64,000 nucleotides of DNA from the NCBI GenBank assembly GCA_018261935.1, contig JAGTRP010000006.1:149704-213703 (forward strand). The letters run 5' to 3'. The position numbers and the translations under genes are program-made. The stretch comes from Rhodocyclaceae bacterium. Its GTDB lineage: Bacteria > Pseudomonadota > Gammaproteobacteria > Burkholderiales > Rhodocyclaceae. Below are positions 8,827-18,672 of this stretch, in pieces; within the stretch, counting starts at the first letter, position 1; every line of letters begins with the position of its first letter. The notes under the pieces were generated by a model. The model was given only the letters and a program-made list of their open reading frames with translations. It had not been told where the DNA came from and made no database searches.

Positions 8827-9713
8827 CAGGCTCGTATAACGTTCGGTGTAATGCGTTGGCTCAAGTGTAGCAGTTGCTGCAGGAATTGCTGGACTCCGCC
8901 AACATCGTTGGTGCCCCGCGGCCAGTACAGCATGTCGGCGGCGATGTCGCGATAGGCCTGCGCCGCAGCCGAGTCGGGGGCATGCATGACGACCGGCCGG
9001 CAGAGCTGCATGGACTGCCGCAGCGATTCATCGACGGGGATGGCCCCGACGTATTCGAGACGGGCGACGCCCCGTTGGGCGGCCACTTGGGCGATATTTT
9101 CGAAAATGGACCGGGCATCCGGAACGCTACGCACCTTATTCACCAGAATGCGGAAATATTTGCGGGCGTAGGCATGGCTGACCTTCTTGATCAGCGAATA
9201 AGCCTCGGTGATCGAAGCACTGTTGCCGGAAAGCATGATGACCGTCTCCTGGGCCGCCAGCCCAAGGGGCGAGAAGCCCTGCGGATGATTGCTGCTGGCG
9301 TCCACCAGAATGACGTCGATGGGACGCTCCAGGCCGGACATGGCGTTGAGAAAGACCTGCTGTTGCCGGGCCGTGAGTTTCCCGAGCTTTTTGACCGCCC
9401 GGGCAGCCGGCAGGATATGCAGACCGGGAACCGGCTGCACCAGCACGTCGGCCAGCCGGCGCTCCTGCTGCATGACCTCCAGCAGGTCGTGGCGGGCGAC
9501 CAGGCCAAAGGAGGCGGCGATGTCGTCGGTGGAGGAATGCTCGTCCACGATCAGGACATCCTTTCCCAATCGCGCCAGGGCAACGCCGATGTTGGCTACC
9601 GAAACGCTACGGCCGACTCCCTCGCAACCGGCGGCGAAGGCCACCACCTGCAACTGCCCTCCCCCCATCAGGCGGCGCAGGCCTGCTGCCTGGTCGACAC
9701 GAAAGTCAGCCAC
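8826..9713 (-). CDS. flhG: Flagellar number regulator FlhG (FleN), MinD-like
   Basis: The 295-residue MinD/ParA-like protein limits flagellar number and stimulates FlhF. The N-terminal DQAAGLRRL helix is the FlhF-activating motif. The nucleotide-binding loop reads GCEGVGRS, where typical FlhG has GKGGVGKT, so both signature lysines are replaced (Cys and Arg). The following VSVANIGVALARLGKDVLIV segment and later DVILVDASSN keep the fold. It overlaps flhF by 8 bases and fliA by 3. Confidence 0.9.
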   Translation of the reverse strand: MADFRVDQAAGLRRLMGGGQLQVVAFAAGCEGVGRSVSVANIGVALARLGKDVLIVDEHSSTDDIAASFGLVARHDLLEVMQQERRLADVLVQPVPGLHILPAARAVKKLGKLTARQQQVFLNAMSGLERPIDVILVDASSNHPQGFSPLGLAAQETVIMLSGNSASITEAYSLIKKVSHAYARKYFRILVNKVRSVPDARSIFENIAQVAAQRGVARLEYVGAIPVDESLRQSMQLCRPVVMHAPDSAAAQAYRDIAADMLYWPRGTNDVGGVQQFLQQLLHLSQRITPNVIRA

Positions 9714-11130
9714 GATGCTGCCCGCCCACCGCCATCACGCCGGCGTTGGCCATCATCAATGCCGGTTCCATGCCATCGAACTTGTGGGGCGAGTTTTCCG
9801 GCAGATCCTTGAAGGCGCGGTGCAGCAAATAGGAGCGGTTGGGCAGGTGCAGGTCTTCCGGCACCCGCTGGCCGTTGGAAACGTAATGCAACCTCAGGCG
9901 GTGACGCATGATCACGTCGAGGGCCGTGGCAAGGCTCGCCGCCTCGTCCACCTTGGTGAGGATGCAGCCCACCAAGGCGTCGCCCTGATAGGCCCTCACC
10001 ACGTCGTCCAGGGTATCTCCCCGGGAGGTCGAGGACAGGAGAAGGAGACGGCGCACGTCGCAATCGGCCAGCATTCCGGTCAGTTCCGGCACCAGCTTGT
10101 CCTTCTGGCTCATGCCCATGGTGTCGATGAGAACCAGGTGCTTGTTTTGAAGCTCGGAAAGGGTCTGCCGCAGTTCCACGGCATCCTTCACCAGATACAC
10201 CGACACCCCGAGAATGCGGCCGTAAATCCGCAGCTGCTCGTGGGCGCCGATCCGGTAACCGTCGGTGGTGATCAGCGCCACCCTGCTGGGTCCATGCTTG
10301 AGGACGCAACGGGCGGCCAGCTTGGCGGTGGTGGTCGTTTTCCCGACCCCGGTCGGGCCCACCAGGGCGTAGATACCCCCCTGGTCCACGATGTCGGCTT
10401 CGGCGCCGAGGGTGAACAGGGAGCGGTCCGCCGCACCCTTGACCCAGGCCATCGCCTGGGAAGCATCCATTTCCGCCGGCAGCTCCGCCAGCAGCTCCCG
10501 GGCAAATTGCGGGGAGAAGCCGGAATCGAGCATCTGCCGCAACACCTCGGTCTTGGCTGGCGCGCTGCGGGTGGCTTCGCCCCAGGCGAAGCCGGCCAGG
10601 TGCTGTTCGACAATCTTGCGCAGGGAGCGGATTTCTTCCATCACCACCGCCGGGATCACTTCGGCTTCGTTGCGCTTGGCTGGGCGCTCCGGCGCGGCTT
10701 CGACCCGAGGGGGCGGCGGCGGAACGGCGGCTGCCGGCTGGCGCGGGAGATCGAGATTCCGCAGCCCTCCGGTCCTGGGGATCGCTGCATTGACCGTCCG
10801 TGACTGCTCCATGGGCTGGACAGGGCGTTGAGGCGTCGGCTGCGGCGCGACGGGTCTGGCCACGGGTGCCGGATTGGCACGGGCACTGGAGAGATTGACC
10901 CGGTAGTCGTCGTCCGCCTCGGTAGCCGGGGCAGGACGTCGAGCCGGGACAGCCTGTTCGCCGGAAGAGGCTGGCACGATCATGGCCATATCCCGGGCGG
11001 CGACTGCCATGATTTCCACCCCACCCGGCACGCTGCGGTTGGAGAGGATGATGGCGTCGGTGCCGAGTGTCTCCTTGACTTTCCTCAAGGCGTCACGGGC
11101 ATTGGCGGCAATGAATTTTCGGACGTTCAT
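9706..11130 (-). CDS. flhF: Flagellar biosynthesis GTPase FlhF
   Basis: This 474-residue SRP-type GTPase places the polar flagellum. The basic N-terminus (NVRKFIAANARDALRKVKET) is followed by a long Pro/Ala-rich linker (about residues 70-170), an N domain, and a G domain with the P-loop GPTGVGKTTTTAKLA near residue 257. Further motifs are LITTDGYRIGAHEQL, LIDTMGMSQKD and ILTKVDEAASLG-like sequence. The start overlaps the flhA stop by 4 bases. Confidence 0.96.
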   Translation of the reverse strand: MNVRKFIAANARDALRKVKETLGTDAIILSNRSVPGGVEIMAVAARDMAMIVPASSGEQAVPARRPAPATEADDDYRVNLSSARANPAPVARPVAPQPTPQRPVQPMEQSRTVNAAIPRTGGLRNLDLPRQPAAAVPPPPPRVEAAPERPAKRNEAEVIPAVVMEEIRSLRKIVEQHLAGFAWGEATRSAPAKTEVLRQMLDSGFSPQFARELLAELPAEMDASQAMAWVKGAADRSLFTLGAEADIVDQGGIYALVGPTGVGKTTTTAKLAARCVLKHGPSRVALITTDGYRIGAHEQLRIYGRILGVSVYLVKDAVELRQTLSELQNKHLVLIDTMGMSQKDKLVPELTGMLADCDVRRLLLLSSTSRGDTLDDVVRAYQGDALVGCILTKVDEAASLATALDVIMRHRLRLHYVSNGQRVPEDLHLPNRSYLLHRAFKDLPENSPHKFDGMEPALMMANAGVMAVGGQHRG

Positions 11131-13211
11131 GTTCTACCCCCGATGATCGAGGTCACTTTAATGATTCGGGTCTCCGGCACTTCGCTATGGGCCAGGACCT
11201 TGAGTTGTGGGACGGATCGCCGCAGGAAGCGCGACAGCAGGATACGCAGGCTGGCCGGAACCAGAAGCACCGCCGGCAGACCTAGTTGCTCCTGGCGCTG
11301 GGCCGCCGCAGCGGCCTCCCGAACCAGGGTATCGGCCAGGCCCGGTTCGAAGCTGGCATTCTCGCTGCCGCCGGCGACGGCTTGAGCGAGGAGGCGCTCA
11401 AGGCTGGGATCGAGGGACATGACCTGCATTTCCCCGGTTCCTGGGAAAAGCTGCTGGACGATAGCCCGCCCCAGGGCGATCCGCACCTGGGTGGCGAGAT
11501 CGTCGGCGCCTTGGGTCCGGATGGCATGGTCGGCCACGGTTTCGATAATGGTCCGCATGTCGCGGATATGCACTCCCTCCTCCAGGAGGTTCTGGAGCAC
11601 CTTCTGGAGCGTGCCGAGTGGCAGAATCTTGGGCACCAGGTCCTCGACCAGCTTGGGCATTTCCTTGCCGAGGTGGTCCAGGAGCTGCTGCACCTCCTGG
11701 CGGCCGAGAAGTTCGCCGGCATGGCTCAGAATGATATGGTTGAGGTGGGTTGCCACCACGGTGGAGGCGTCGACCACGGTATACCCGTAGGCCTGGGCCT
11801 GCTCGCGGATGGAAGCATCGATCCACGTGGCCGGCAGGCCGAAGGCCGGATCCTTGGTGACGGTGCCGGGCAGGGTGCCGGCGACCCGGCCCGGATTAAT
11901 GGCCAGATATTGGCCGGAGTAAGCCTCGCCCTGGCCGACTTCCACCCCCTTGAGAAGAATCCGGTACGCGTTGGGCTTGAGCTCCAGGTTGTCGCGGATG
12001 TGGACCGGCGACACCAGGAAGCCCACTTCCTGGGCGAACTTCTTGCGGATCCCCCGGATGCGGCGCAGAAGCTCGCCATCCTGGGACTTGTCCACCAACG
12101 GGATGAGGCGATAGCCGACTTCGAGCCCGAGGACATCGAGGGGCGCCACATCACTCCAGCTGGCCTCCTGAGCTTCCTGCACGGGCGCCGGCGCCACCGG
12201 CACGGGGGCTGCGACGACCCGCTTCTCAGCCTCCATCATTTTCCAGGCCAGCCAGCCGAGGGCCCCCGCCAACATCAGGAAAACCAGATTGGGCATCCCC
12301 GGGATCAAGCCCAGGAAGCCGACAATGCCGGCCGTGGTGGCAAGGACGCGCCAGTTGCGGAACATCTGGGCCATGGCCTGCTGGCCGATGTCGCGCTCGT
12401 CAGATACCCGGGTGACCACCATACCGGCGGCGATGGAAATGATCAGCCCCGGCACCTGGGCCACCAAGCCGTCGCCGATGGTGAGCAGGGTGTAGTTCTT
12501 GGCCGCCAGGGCGAAATCCATGTTGTGCTGGAAAACGCCGACGATGAGGCCGCCCACGACGTTGATGAGCATGATGACGATGCCGGCCACGGCGTCGCCC
12601 CGGACGAACTTGGAAGCACCGTCCATGGAACCATAGAACTCGGCTTCCCGGGCAATCTCGGAACGCCGCTGCCGGGCGTCCTCCTCGCCGATGAGGCCGG
12701 CGTTGAGGTCGGCGTCGATGGCCATCTGCTTGCCCGGCATGGCATCCAGGGTGAAGCGGGCCGACACTTCGGCCACCCGGCCGGCGCCCTTGGTGATGAC
12801 CGTGAAATTGATGACGACCAGGATCAGGAACACCACGATGCCGACGGCGAAATTACCGCCCACCAGGAAATGTCCGAAGGATTCGATCACCTTGCCGGCA
12901 GCATCGGGGCCGGTATGCCCCTGCAGCATGACGATCCGGGTGGATGCCACGTTGAGGGAGAGCCGCAGCAGCGTAGTCACCAGGAGCACCGTCGGGAAGA
13001 CCGAGAAATCCAGGGTCTTCTGGGTATTCACGGCCACCATCAGAACCAGCACCGAGAGGGCGATGTTGAAGGTAAAAAGGATATCCAGGGCGAAGGCTGG
13101 CAGCGGCAGCACCATCATCGCCAGGATCATCAGGATGAGCACCGGCGCAGCCAGCTGAGTAATGTTCAGGCGGCCGAAGAGATTCTGGAGGGTGAGGGTG
13201 GCGCCAGCCAT
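11127..13211 (-). CDS. flhA: Flagellar type III export gate protein FlhA
   Basis: The 694-residue FlhA is full length. The N-terminal half has about eight membrane helices and the highly conserved cytosolic FHIPEP-type loop, including RFTLDAMPGKQMAIDADLNA (about residues 145-165). The C-terminal cytosolic domain, from about residue 350, binds export substrates and chaperones. FlhA forms the export gate with FlhB, encoded 3 bases upstream. Confidence 0.98.
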   Translation of the reverse strand: MAGATLTLQNLFGRLNITQLAAPVLILMILAMMVLPLPAFALDILFTFNIALSVLVLMVAVNTQKTLDFSVFPTVLLVTTLLRLSLNVASTRIVMLQGHTGPDAAGKVIESFGHFLVGGNFAVGIVVFLILVVINFTVITKGAGRVAEVSARFTLDAMPGKQMAIDADLNAGLIGEEDARQRRSEIAREAEFYGSMDGASKFVRGDAVAGIVIMLINVVGGLIVGVFQHNMDFALAAKNYTLLTIGDGLVAQVPGLIISIAAGMVVTRVSDERDIGQQAMAQMFRNWRVLATTAGIVGFLGLIPGMPNLVFLMLAGALGWLAWKMMEAEKRVVAAPVPVAPAPVQEAQEASWSDVAPLDVLGLEVGYRLIPLVDKSQDGELLRRIRGIRKKFAQEVGFLVSPVHIRDNLELKPNAYRILLKGVEVGQGEAYSGQYLAINPGRVAGTLPGTVTKDPAFGLPATWIDASIREQAQAYGYTVVDASTVVATHLNHIILSHAGELLGRQEVQQLLDHLGKEMPKLVEDLVPKILPLGTLQKVLQNLLEEGVHIRDMRTIIETVADHAIRTQGADDLATQVRIALGRAIVQQLFPGTGEMQVMSLDPSLERLLAQAVAGGSENASFEPGLADTLVREAAAAAQRQEQLGLPAVLLVPASLRILLSRFLRRSVPQLKVLAHSEVPETRIIKVTSIIGGRT

Positions 13212-13214
13212 TTG

Positions 13215-14348
13215 TTACGCGGCCTCCGGAACGAGTTCGGGAGGCACGGGCAGGTCCTTGGGCGGATTGGGATAAGCACCGCCGCCGGAACGCCAATTGG
13301 CCAGCTGATAAACATAGGCGAGAACTTCCGCCACCGCCGTATAGAGGGCCGACGGAATCTCGGCATCGAGCCCGGCGTGCCGATAAAGCGCCCGCGCCAG
13401 AGGGGGCGCTTCCAGCAGGGGAACACCGTGCTCGGCCCCCAGTTCCTTGATTTTCCGAGCCACTTCGCCCATGCCTTTGGCCACCACCTTGGGCGCCACC
13501 ATACCGGCCTTGTAGGAAAGGGCGACGGCAAAGTGGGTCGGGTTGGTCACAATCACGTCCGCCTTCGGCACGGCCGCCATCATGCGCTTCTTGGCAGCCT
13601 GCATCTGGAGACTGCGGATGCGTCCCTTGACCTGCGGATCGCCCTCCATCTCCTTCATTTCCTGCTTGACCTCTTCCTTGGTCATCTTGAGCTTGTCGAA
13701 GTACTGCCAGAGCTGGAAGGGAACGTCCGCCGCCACCACCAGGGCCAGAGCGGCCACCAGCAGGAGGAAGGAGTAAACGATCAGATGGCCGGCATGGGCC
13801 AGCCCGTTTTCCAGCGGTTGAGCCAGAAGCCCGAGTATTTCGTCGTGCTCCCGCCACAGGAGGAGCGCCCCGACCCCGCCGACCAGCAGCGCCTTGAGGG
13901 CCGCCTTGGCAAGTTCCATCAGACTGTTCCAGGAAAACATCCGGCCGAATCCGGCAAGGGGGTTGATGCGGCTCAGGTCTGGAACGAAAGCCTTGGGAGC
14001 GAAAACCCAGGCATTCAGGAAGAACGGGGGGAGAATTGCAGCGAGCAGAAGCAGGCCAAACAGGGGAGCGAACACCAGGGCCGTATCGGTTGAAAGATCC
14101 GACAGTCGGACCAGCATCTGCGCCGGCTCCCTCAGGGTTTGCGGCTCGATGGCAAAACCCTTGCGGGCGATGGCCATGGAACGCTCCACGAACCAGCCGC
14201 CCATCATCCAGAGGCCGCTGGCAGCGACGATCAGCACCAGGAAGGAACCCAACTCGCGGGAATGGGGCACCTGTCCCTTTTCGCGGGCCTGCGAGAGTCG
14301 CCTACCTGTAGGCTCCTCTGTCCTTTCGAGATCGCTGTCTTCAGCCAT
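13215..14348 (-). CDS. flhB: Flagellar export switch protein FlhB
   Basis: The 377-residue protein switches export from hook to filament substrates. It starts MAEDSDLERTEEPT, has four membrane helices, and contains the autocleavage motif NPTH (in VTNPTHFAVALSYK). The C-terminal tail extends beyond the core with a Pro-rich end. It is the first gene of the flhB-flhA-flhF-flhG-fliA-motC-motD operon, whose neighbours overlap or nearly touch. Confidence 0.97.
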   Translation of the reverse strand: MAEDSDLERTEEPTGRRLSQAREKGQVPHSRELGSFLVLIVAASGLWMMGGWFVERSMAIARKGFAIEPQTLREPAQMLVRLSDLSTDTALVFAPLFGLLLLAAILPPFFLNAWVFAPKAFVPDLSRINPLAGFGRMFSWNSLMELAKAALKALLVGGVGALLLWREHDEILGLLAQPLENGLAHAGHLIVYSFLLLVAALALVVAADVPFQLWQYFDKLKMTKEEVKQEMKEMEGDPQVKGRIRSLQMQAAKKRMMAAVPKADVIVTNPTHFAVALSYKAGMVAPKVVAKGMGEVARKIKELGAEHGVPLLEAPPLARALYRHAGLDAEIPSALYTAVAEVLAYVYQLANWRSGGGAYPNPPKDLPVPPELVPEAA

Positions 14349-14374
14349 GTCCGCAATCAGTGATAGCTGCGGCT

Positions 14375-14380
14375 ATTATA
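14375..14380 (-). promoter_or_regulatory. Putative -10 element before flhB
   Basis: On the minus strand a TATAAT hexamer lies 27 bases before the flhB start, inside an A/T-rich stretch unlike the flanking genes. A short inverted repeat ATAGC-CGCA-GCTAT follows it. No good -35 is visible at 16-18 bases. The cheA terminator upstream means flhB needs its own promoter in 14349-14471. Confidence 0.4.
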
Positions 14381-14471
14381 AAAAAAATGCAGAAAAATTA
14401 AATAGGTAGATGATCTTTTTTACGGTGTTTCTTAGCTACCGCCCAAGGTCATATGTCCCCCCAAAAGGCAG

Positions 14472-14505
14472 CCCAAAAAAGAAAAGAGGGGGCGAACCCC
14501 CTCTT
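14472..14505 (-). terminator. Intrinsic terminator after cheA
   Basis: Read on the minus strand, a perfect 9-bp stem (AAGAGGGGG / CCCCCTCTT, loop of 4) at 14484-14505 is followed by TTCTTTTTT. It lies 32 bases after the cheA stop and ends the chemotaxis operon before flhB. Confidence 0.9.
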
Positions 14506-14536
14506 AACCGGTTGACTGCAAAGGACTTTGGGATTT

Positions 14537-16423
14537 CTAGGCGAAAGCCGCCAGGGCGCGCATGCCGCGATCCACATCCAGGTGCTGGCTGACGTCGGAC
14601 AGCAATTCCTTCATATCCAGGATGAGCACAATTTGGCCATTGGACAGGGTGGTGACGCCGGCCACGCCCCGGGGACGGAAATCCTCCAGGGACTTGATGA
14701 CGGCATCGTCCCGGCCCGCGAAGCTATCCACGCCGAGGATGAAGCTGCGCTCCGCCGTCTGCATGAAGACGCCATACTCCGGATGGCGCTCCAGAGGCCA
14801 GCCGAGGAGCCTAGCCAGGGAGATGACCGGCAGGACCTCGCCGCGGACCACCAGGGTCTCCTTGCCTCCCACCTCCTGTATCTTGTCGTGCTCGATGGGA
14901 AGAATCTCCCGCACCAGGGACAGCGGCAGGGCAAAGGGCTGGTCGCCCAGCAATACCAGCAGCACCGGCAGGATGGCCAAGGTGAGGGGCAGGTAGATGA
15001 TGAAGACCGAACCCTTGCCCGGTTCCGAACGGATGTCGATGGAACCGTTCAGTTTCTGAATGTTGGTCTTGACCACGTCCATGCCCACGCCGCGGCCGGA
15101 CACATCCGAGATCTGGGTCTTGGTCGAGAAACCGGGCAGGAAGATGAGGTTGAGACTCTGGCGCTCGTCCAGGGTATTGGCCTCCTCCTCGCTGATCAGC
15201 CCCTTTTCCACCGCCTTGGCGCGAATGCGCTCGGCACTCATGCCGCGTCCGTCGTCGGCGATGATGAGGACGATATGGTCGCCCTCCTGCCGAGCCTCCA
15301 GGCGCACCAGGCTCTTTTCCGGCTTGCCGCCGGCGCGGCGCTCCGCCGGCATTTCGACGCCGTGGTCTACGGCATTGCGAATAAGGTGGATGAGGGGATC
15401 GGCCAGATCCTCGATCATGGTCTTGTCCACCTCGGTCTCCTCACCCGCGAGGACGAGCTCCACATCTTTGCCCAGTTGGCGCGCCAAATCGCGGGCAATG
15501 CGCGGATACTTCTGGAACAGGCGACCGATGGGCTGCATGCGGGTCTTCATGACCGAGTTCTGCAGATCGGACACCAGCAGATCGAGCTGGCTGACCGCCT
15601 GGTCGAGGGCATGCAGGGTTTCCGAATCCCGTTTGCCTGCCAAGATATCGGCCCGCAGGCTGGTAAGGCGGTTCTTGGTCAGGCCGATTTCACCCGACAG
15701 GTTCAAGACCTGGTCCAGGCGCGAGGTATCCACCCGAATGGTATTTTCCCGGGCCCGCTCTTCGACCCGGCGGCCTACCGGTGCGGCACCGCCCCCCGGC
15801 TTGTCGGCGGTCCGGCGGCCATAGACGGAAGGCGAGACCTCGGGAGACTGGGCCACCACCTCTGCCTTGGTGATCACTTCACCCTGGGCGGCCGGGACGG
15901 CTGCCACCGGCTGCCCGGTGACCGCGGCATGCAGGGCATTCCAGTCGGGTTCCCCCGGTTTGCCTTGGGCTGTGGCTGCTGCCGGCTGCTGGCTCGGGAC
16001 GACCGCCGGAGCCGGGGCAGCAACCGGTGCCTCGCCACTCAGGGCCCCCTTCAGATTGGCAATGACTTGCGTATCGGCCGGATGGGGCTGCACGCCTTGG
16101 GCCAGTTCCCCGAACATGTCGCGCACCCCCTTGGTGGCGGCCATGATGGTGTCCATCAATTCCGGCGTCAGACCCAGTTCGGCATTGCGCAGGCGATCGA
16201 AGAGGTTCTCGGTCAGATGGCAGAGGGTCACCAGTTCCGTGGCGTTGAGAAAGCCCGCCCCACCCTTGATGGTATGGAAGCCCCGGAAGATGTCATTAAG
16301 AAGCCCGCGGTCGTCGGGTGTCTTTTCCAAGTCGACCAGTTTATTGTCGACATCCGAAAGCAGATCGCTGGCCTCCTGCAGAAAGTCCTGCAGAAGATCC
16401 TCCATTCCGGCGAAATCGCTCAT
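14537..16423 (-). CDS. cheA: Chemotaxis histidine kinase CheA
   Basis: The kinase is about 628 residues when started at MSDFAGMEDLLQDFL (16423); the open frame extends 14 codons further but that part lacks family character. The HPt domain has the phosphorylated His near residue 48 (FHTIKGGAGF). An Ala/Pro-rich linker without a recognisable CheY-binding P2 domain is followed by the dimerisation helices, the HATPase core (LIRNAVDHG, DDGRGM, GRGVGMDVV) and a CheW-like C-terminal domain. It is the last gene of the cheV-cheV-cheY-cheZ-cheA run. Confidence 0.96.
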   Translation of the reverse strand: MSDFAGMEDLLQDFLQEASDLLSDVDNKLVDLEKTPDDRGLLNDIFRGFHTIKGGAGFLNATELVTLCHLTENLFDRLRNAELGLTPELMDTIMAATKGVRDMFGELAQGVQPHPADTQVIANLKGALSGEAPVAAPAPAVVPSQQPAAATAQGKPGEPDWNALHAAVTGQPVAAVPAAQGEVITKAEVVAQSPEVSPSVYGRRTADKPGGGAAPVGRRVEERARENTIRVDTSRLDQVLNLSGEIGLTKNRLTSLRADILAGKRDSETLHALDQAVSQLDLLVSDLQNSVMKTRMQPIGRLFQKYPRIARDLARQLGKDVELVLAGEETEVDKTMIEDLADPLIHLIRNAVDHGVEMPAERRAGGKPEKSLVRLEARQEGDHIVLIIADDGRGMSAERIRAKAVEKGLISEEEANTLDERQSLNLIFLPGFSTKTQISDVSGRGVGMDVVKTNIQKLNGSIDIRSEPGKGSVFIIYLPLTLAILPVLLVLLGDQPFALPLSLVREILPIEHDKIQEVGGKETLVVRGEVLPVISLARLLGWPLERHPEYGVFMQTAERSFILGVDSFAGRDDAVIKSLEDFRPRGVAGVTTLSNGQIVLILDMKELLSDVSQHLDVDRGMRALAAFA

Positions 16424-16436
16424 ATTCTGCCTCCTC

Positions 16437-17288
16437 TCAGAATCCGAGACTGTCCAGCAGGTCATCCACCTGCTGTTGGTTGACCACCACGTCGTTACGG
16501 CCTTCGGCGTTGATTACCGGTCCGTTCATCAGGCTGTTCACTTCATCGGTACGACGCGTGTCCGGAAGCACCTCGATCAACACACCCATCAAGCCGCTTT
16601 CTAGATTCTGGGCCAGGGCGACGATCTTCTTGATGACTTGTCCGGTGAGATCCTGAAAATCCTGCGCCATCATGATCTCGGTAAGCTGCGCATGGGTCGC
16701 CCGGGTTTTCTGGGGTAGCTGGTCCTTCAGAAAAGCCCTGGTCTCTCCCGCCAACTGCTTGAATTCCTCGACACTCAGTTCGTTGGCGAACAGCTTGTCC
16801 CAACGGTCACCCAGGGCCGCCGCCCCACTTTCCATTTCCTCGACGAGGGGATTGGCGATATCCGTCGCATTCAATACCCGGCAGGCGGCCTGCTCGGTCA
16901 GGTTGGCGATATAGGCCAGGCGATCCTGCGCATCCGGCAGCGCCGAGACCGTCTGCTCGAGAAGCTTGTCATAGCCCAGTTCGCGCAAGTTGTCATGGAG
17001 CTCCCGGGCCATATGGCCTATGCGGTTGAAAACCGACTCCTGGCCCGGCCACGACTCGACCGCTTCGCCTGCCGCCGGGGCCGCGGCTGCAGGAACGGTT
17101 TCAGGGGGCGCAGCCGCATATCCCGAAGCGACGCTGTCGAACAGGTCCTGCAATTCTTGGTCATCTCCGGACTTGTCGACGGCCGGAGCCGGAGTCACCG
17201 GCTTGGGGGCCGGGGTCGCCGGCTTCGCATCGGCAGCGATGCTGTCGAAGAGTGCTTCCAGTTCGGAGGAATCGTTATTCGCGGTCAT
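16437..17288 (-). CDS. cheZ: CheY-P phosphatase CheZ
   Basis: This CheZ of about 283 residues removes phosphate from CheY-P. The start at 17288 (MTANNDSSELEALFDS) is preferred over the longer open frame because it avoids overlapping cheY. The four-helix hairpin contains the catalytic region AQDFQDLTGQVIKKIV with the essential Asp/Gln pair. The C-terminal VDDLLDSLGF is the CheY-binding helix. A second DDLLDS-like motif occurs in the disordered N-terminal region (ELEALFDS, ELQDLFDS). Confidence 0.94.
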   Translation of the reverse strand: MTANNDSSELEALFDSIAADAKPATPAPKPVTPAPAVDKSGDDQELQDLFDSVASGYAAAPPETVPAAAAPAAGEAVESWPGQESVFNRIGHMARELHDNLRELGYDKLLEQTVSALPDAQDRLAYIANLTEQAACRVLNATDIANPLVEEMESGAAALGDRWDKLFANELSVEEFKQLAGETRAFLKDQLPQKTRATHAQLTEIMMAQDFQDLTGQVIKKIVALAQNLESGLMGVLIEVLPDTRRTDEVNSLMNGPVINAEGRNDVVVNQQQVDDLLDSLGF

Positions 17289-17301
17289 GGCAGCTTTTCC
17301 T

Positions 17302-17697
17302 TCACCCCTGCGCCATTTTTTCAAAAATCTTGTTGAGCTTTTCGGACAGCGTACTGGCGGTAAACGGCTTGACGATATATCCGCTGGCACCCGCTTGGGC
17401 GGCGGCGATGATGTTTTCCTTCTTGGCCTCGGCGGTAATCATGAGCACCGGCAGGTGCTTCAGACTAGGCGTCGCCCGAATGGATTGCAGCAGGGTCAGG
17501 CCATCCATATTGGGCATATTCCAGTCGGTCACGACGAATTCGAACCCACCGCCTTGCAGCTTCTGGAGGGCAATAGCCCCATCCTCAGCCTCGTCCACAT
17601 TCGTAAAACCCAACTCCTTGAGCAAATTGCGCACGATACGGCGCATGGTGGAGAAATCGTCCACCACGAGAAATCTCATTTTCGGATCAGCTGCCAT
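17302..17697 (-). CDS. cheY: Chemotaxis response regulator CheY
   Basis: The 131-residue single receiver domain has DD at residues 12-13 in the acidic pocket, the phospho-acceptor Asp near residue 57 ([12 protein letters not shown]), the Thr/Ser position in MITAEA and the Lys in IVKPFTA. The start [22 protein letters not shown] is typical of polar-flagellar CheY. It lies between cheV and cheZ. Confidence 0.97.
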   Translation of the reverse strand: MAADPKMRFLVVDDFSTMRRIVRNLLKELGFTNVDEAEDGAIALQKLQGGGFEFVVTDWNMPNMDGLTLLQSIRATPSLKHLPVLMITAEAKKENIIAAAQAGASGYIVKPFTASTLSEKLNKIFEKMAQG

Positions 17698-17715
17698 GCA
17701 GGACTCCAGATGTTG

Positions 17716-18654
17716 TTATCTTTCGAGCAGGGGACGCAGGGTGTCTGCCAGCGCCTCCGCGTCGAACTTGGCGACATAGGCGTCAACCCCTACCGCTTTC
17801 CCCATGGCCCGGTTGGCCTCCGACGACAGGGACGAGTGCATAACCACCGGCACGCCTTCAAAACGTGAATCCGCCTTGATATTCCTGGTCAGCACGTAGC
17901 CATCCATTTCCGGCATTTCGGCGTCCACCAGGATCAGGCGAATTTCGTCCCGCAGGCTCTTGCCGCTCTGCTGAATATGGGCCGCGATGCCCTGCAGCCG
18001 GGTCCACGCTTCCGCCCCGTTGGTCGCGTGCTTGTGCTTGACGCCAAGCTTGTCCAGAACCTCGGTAATCTTTCGTCTCGCCACGATCGAATCGTCGCAA
18101 AAGAACACGCTGGTATCGGCATCCACCCGGGCCGGATGGATGTCCACGATGATGGCATCGCCGAAGGCGTTGGCCAGAATCTGTTCGACGTCCAGAATGG
18201 ACACGAGGCTGCCGTTTGCCAGCTCGATAACTGCCGTGATCAGCCCCTGGTTGGCCGACAGCACGCTTTCCGGTGCTTTCACCCGTTCCCAGTCGACCCG
18301 GATGATGCGATCCACCTCGTGAACCAGGAAACCAAGGGTGCGCTTGGAATACTCGGCCACCATCATGGTCTTGCCCAACCCAGGGGGCGTCCCTTCCAGC
18401 TGCATGAAGGGAGCCAGGGACAGCACCGGTATAACGTTGCCCCGCAGGGATATCAAACCCTCGACACCCCGGGGCATGTTAGGGGTCTTGGTGATATGGG
18501 GCGTACGCCCGACCTCCCGCACCTTGAAGACGTTGATTCCGAATGTCTCGCGGGTCCCGAGCGAAAACAGGAGGATCTCCATCTTGTTCGAGCCGGCCAG
18601 CTGCGTGCGCGCATCGACACTTTCCAGCAGATTCTTGTTTTCCACCAAATTCAT
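17716..18654 (-). CDS. cheV: Chemotaxis coupling protein CheV (first downstream copy)
   Basis: The 312-residue protein fuses an N-terminal CheW-like domain (about 1-165; KMEILLFSLG, FKVREVGRTP, SLRGNVIPVLSL) to a C-terminal receiver (about 180-312). The receiver has FCDDS, phospho-acceptor LVDAEMPEMDGY, and the Lys in YVAKF. CheV couples receptors to CheA and may act as a phosphate sink. A paralogue lies immediately upstream. No separate cheW is in the window. Confidence 0.94.
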   Translation of the reverse strand: MNLVENKNLLESVDARTQLAGSNKMEILLFSLGTRETFGINVFKVREVGRTPHITKTPNMPRGVEGLISLRGNVIPVLSLAPFMQLEGTPPGLGKTMMVAEYSKRTLGFLVHEVDRIIRVDWERVKAPESVLSANQGLITAVIELANGSLVSILDVEQILANAFGDAIIVDIHPARVDADTSVFFCDDSIVARRKITEVLDKLGVKHKHATNGAEAWTRLQGIAAHIQQSGKSLRDEIRLILVDAEMPEMDGYVLTRNIKADSRFEGVPVVMHSSLSSEANRAMGKAVGVDAYVAKFDAEALADTLRPLLER

Positions 18655-18672
18655 GAGGCTCTCCCTACCCCC

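Noticed and set aside
11286..14093. 935-codon plus-strand open frame opposite flhA and flhB
   Set aside because: Both genes on the minus strand are full length with clear motifs; this frame is their antisense shadow with Gly/His/Ala-rich composition.
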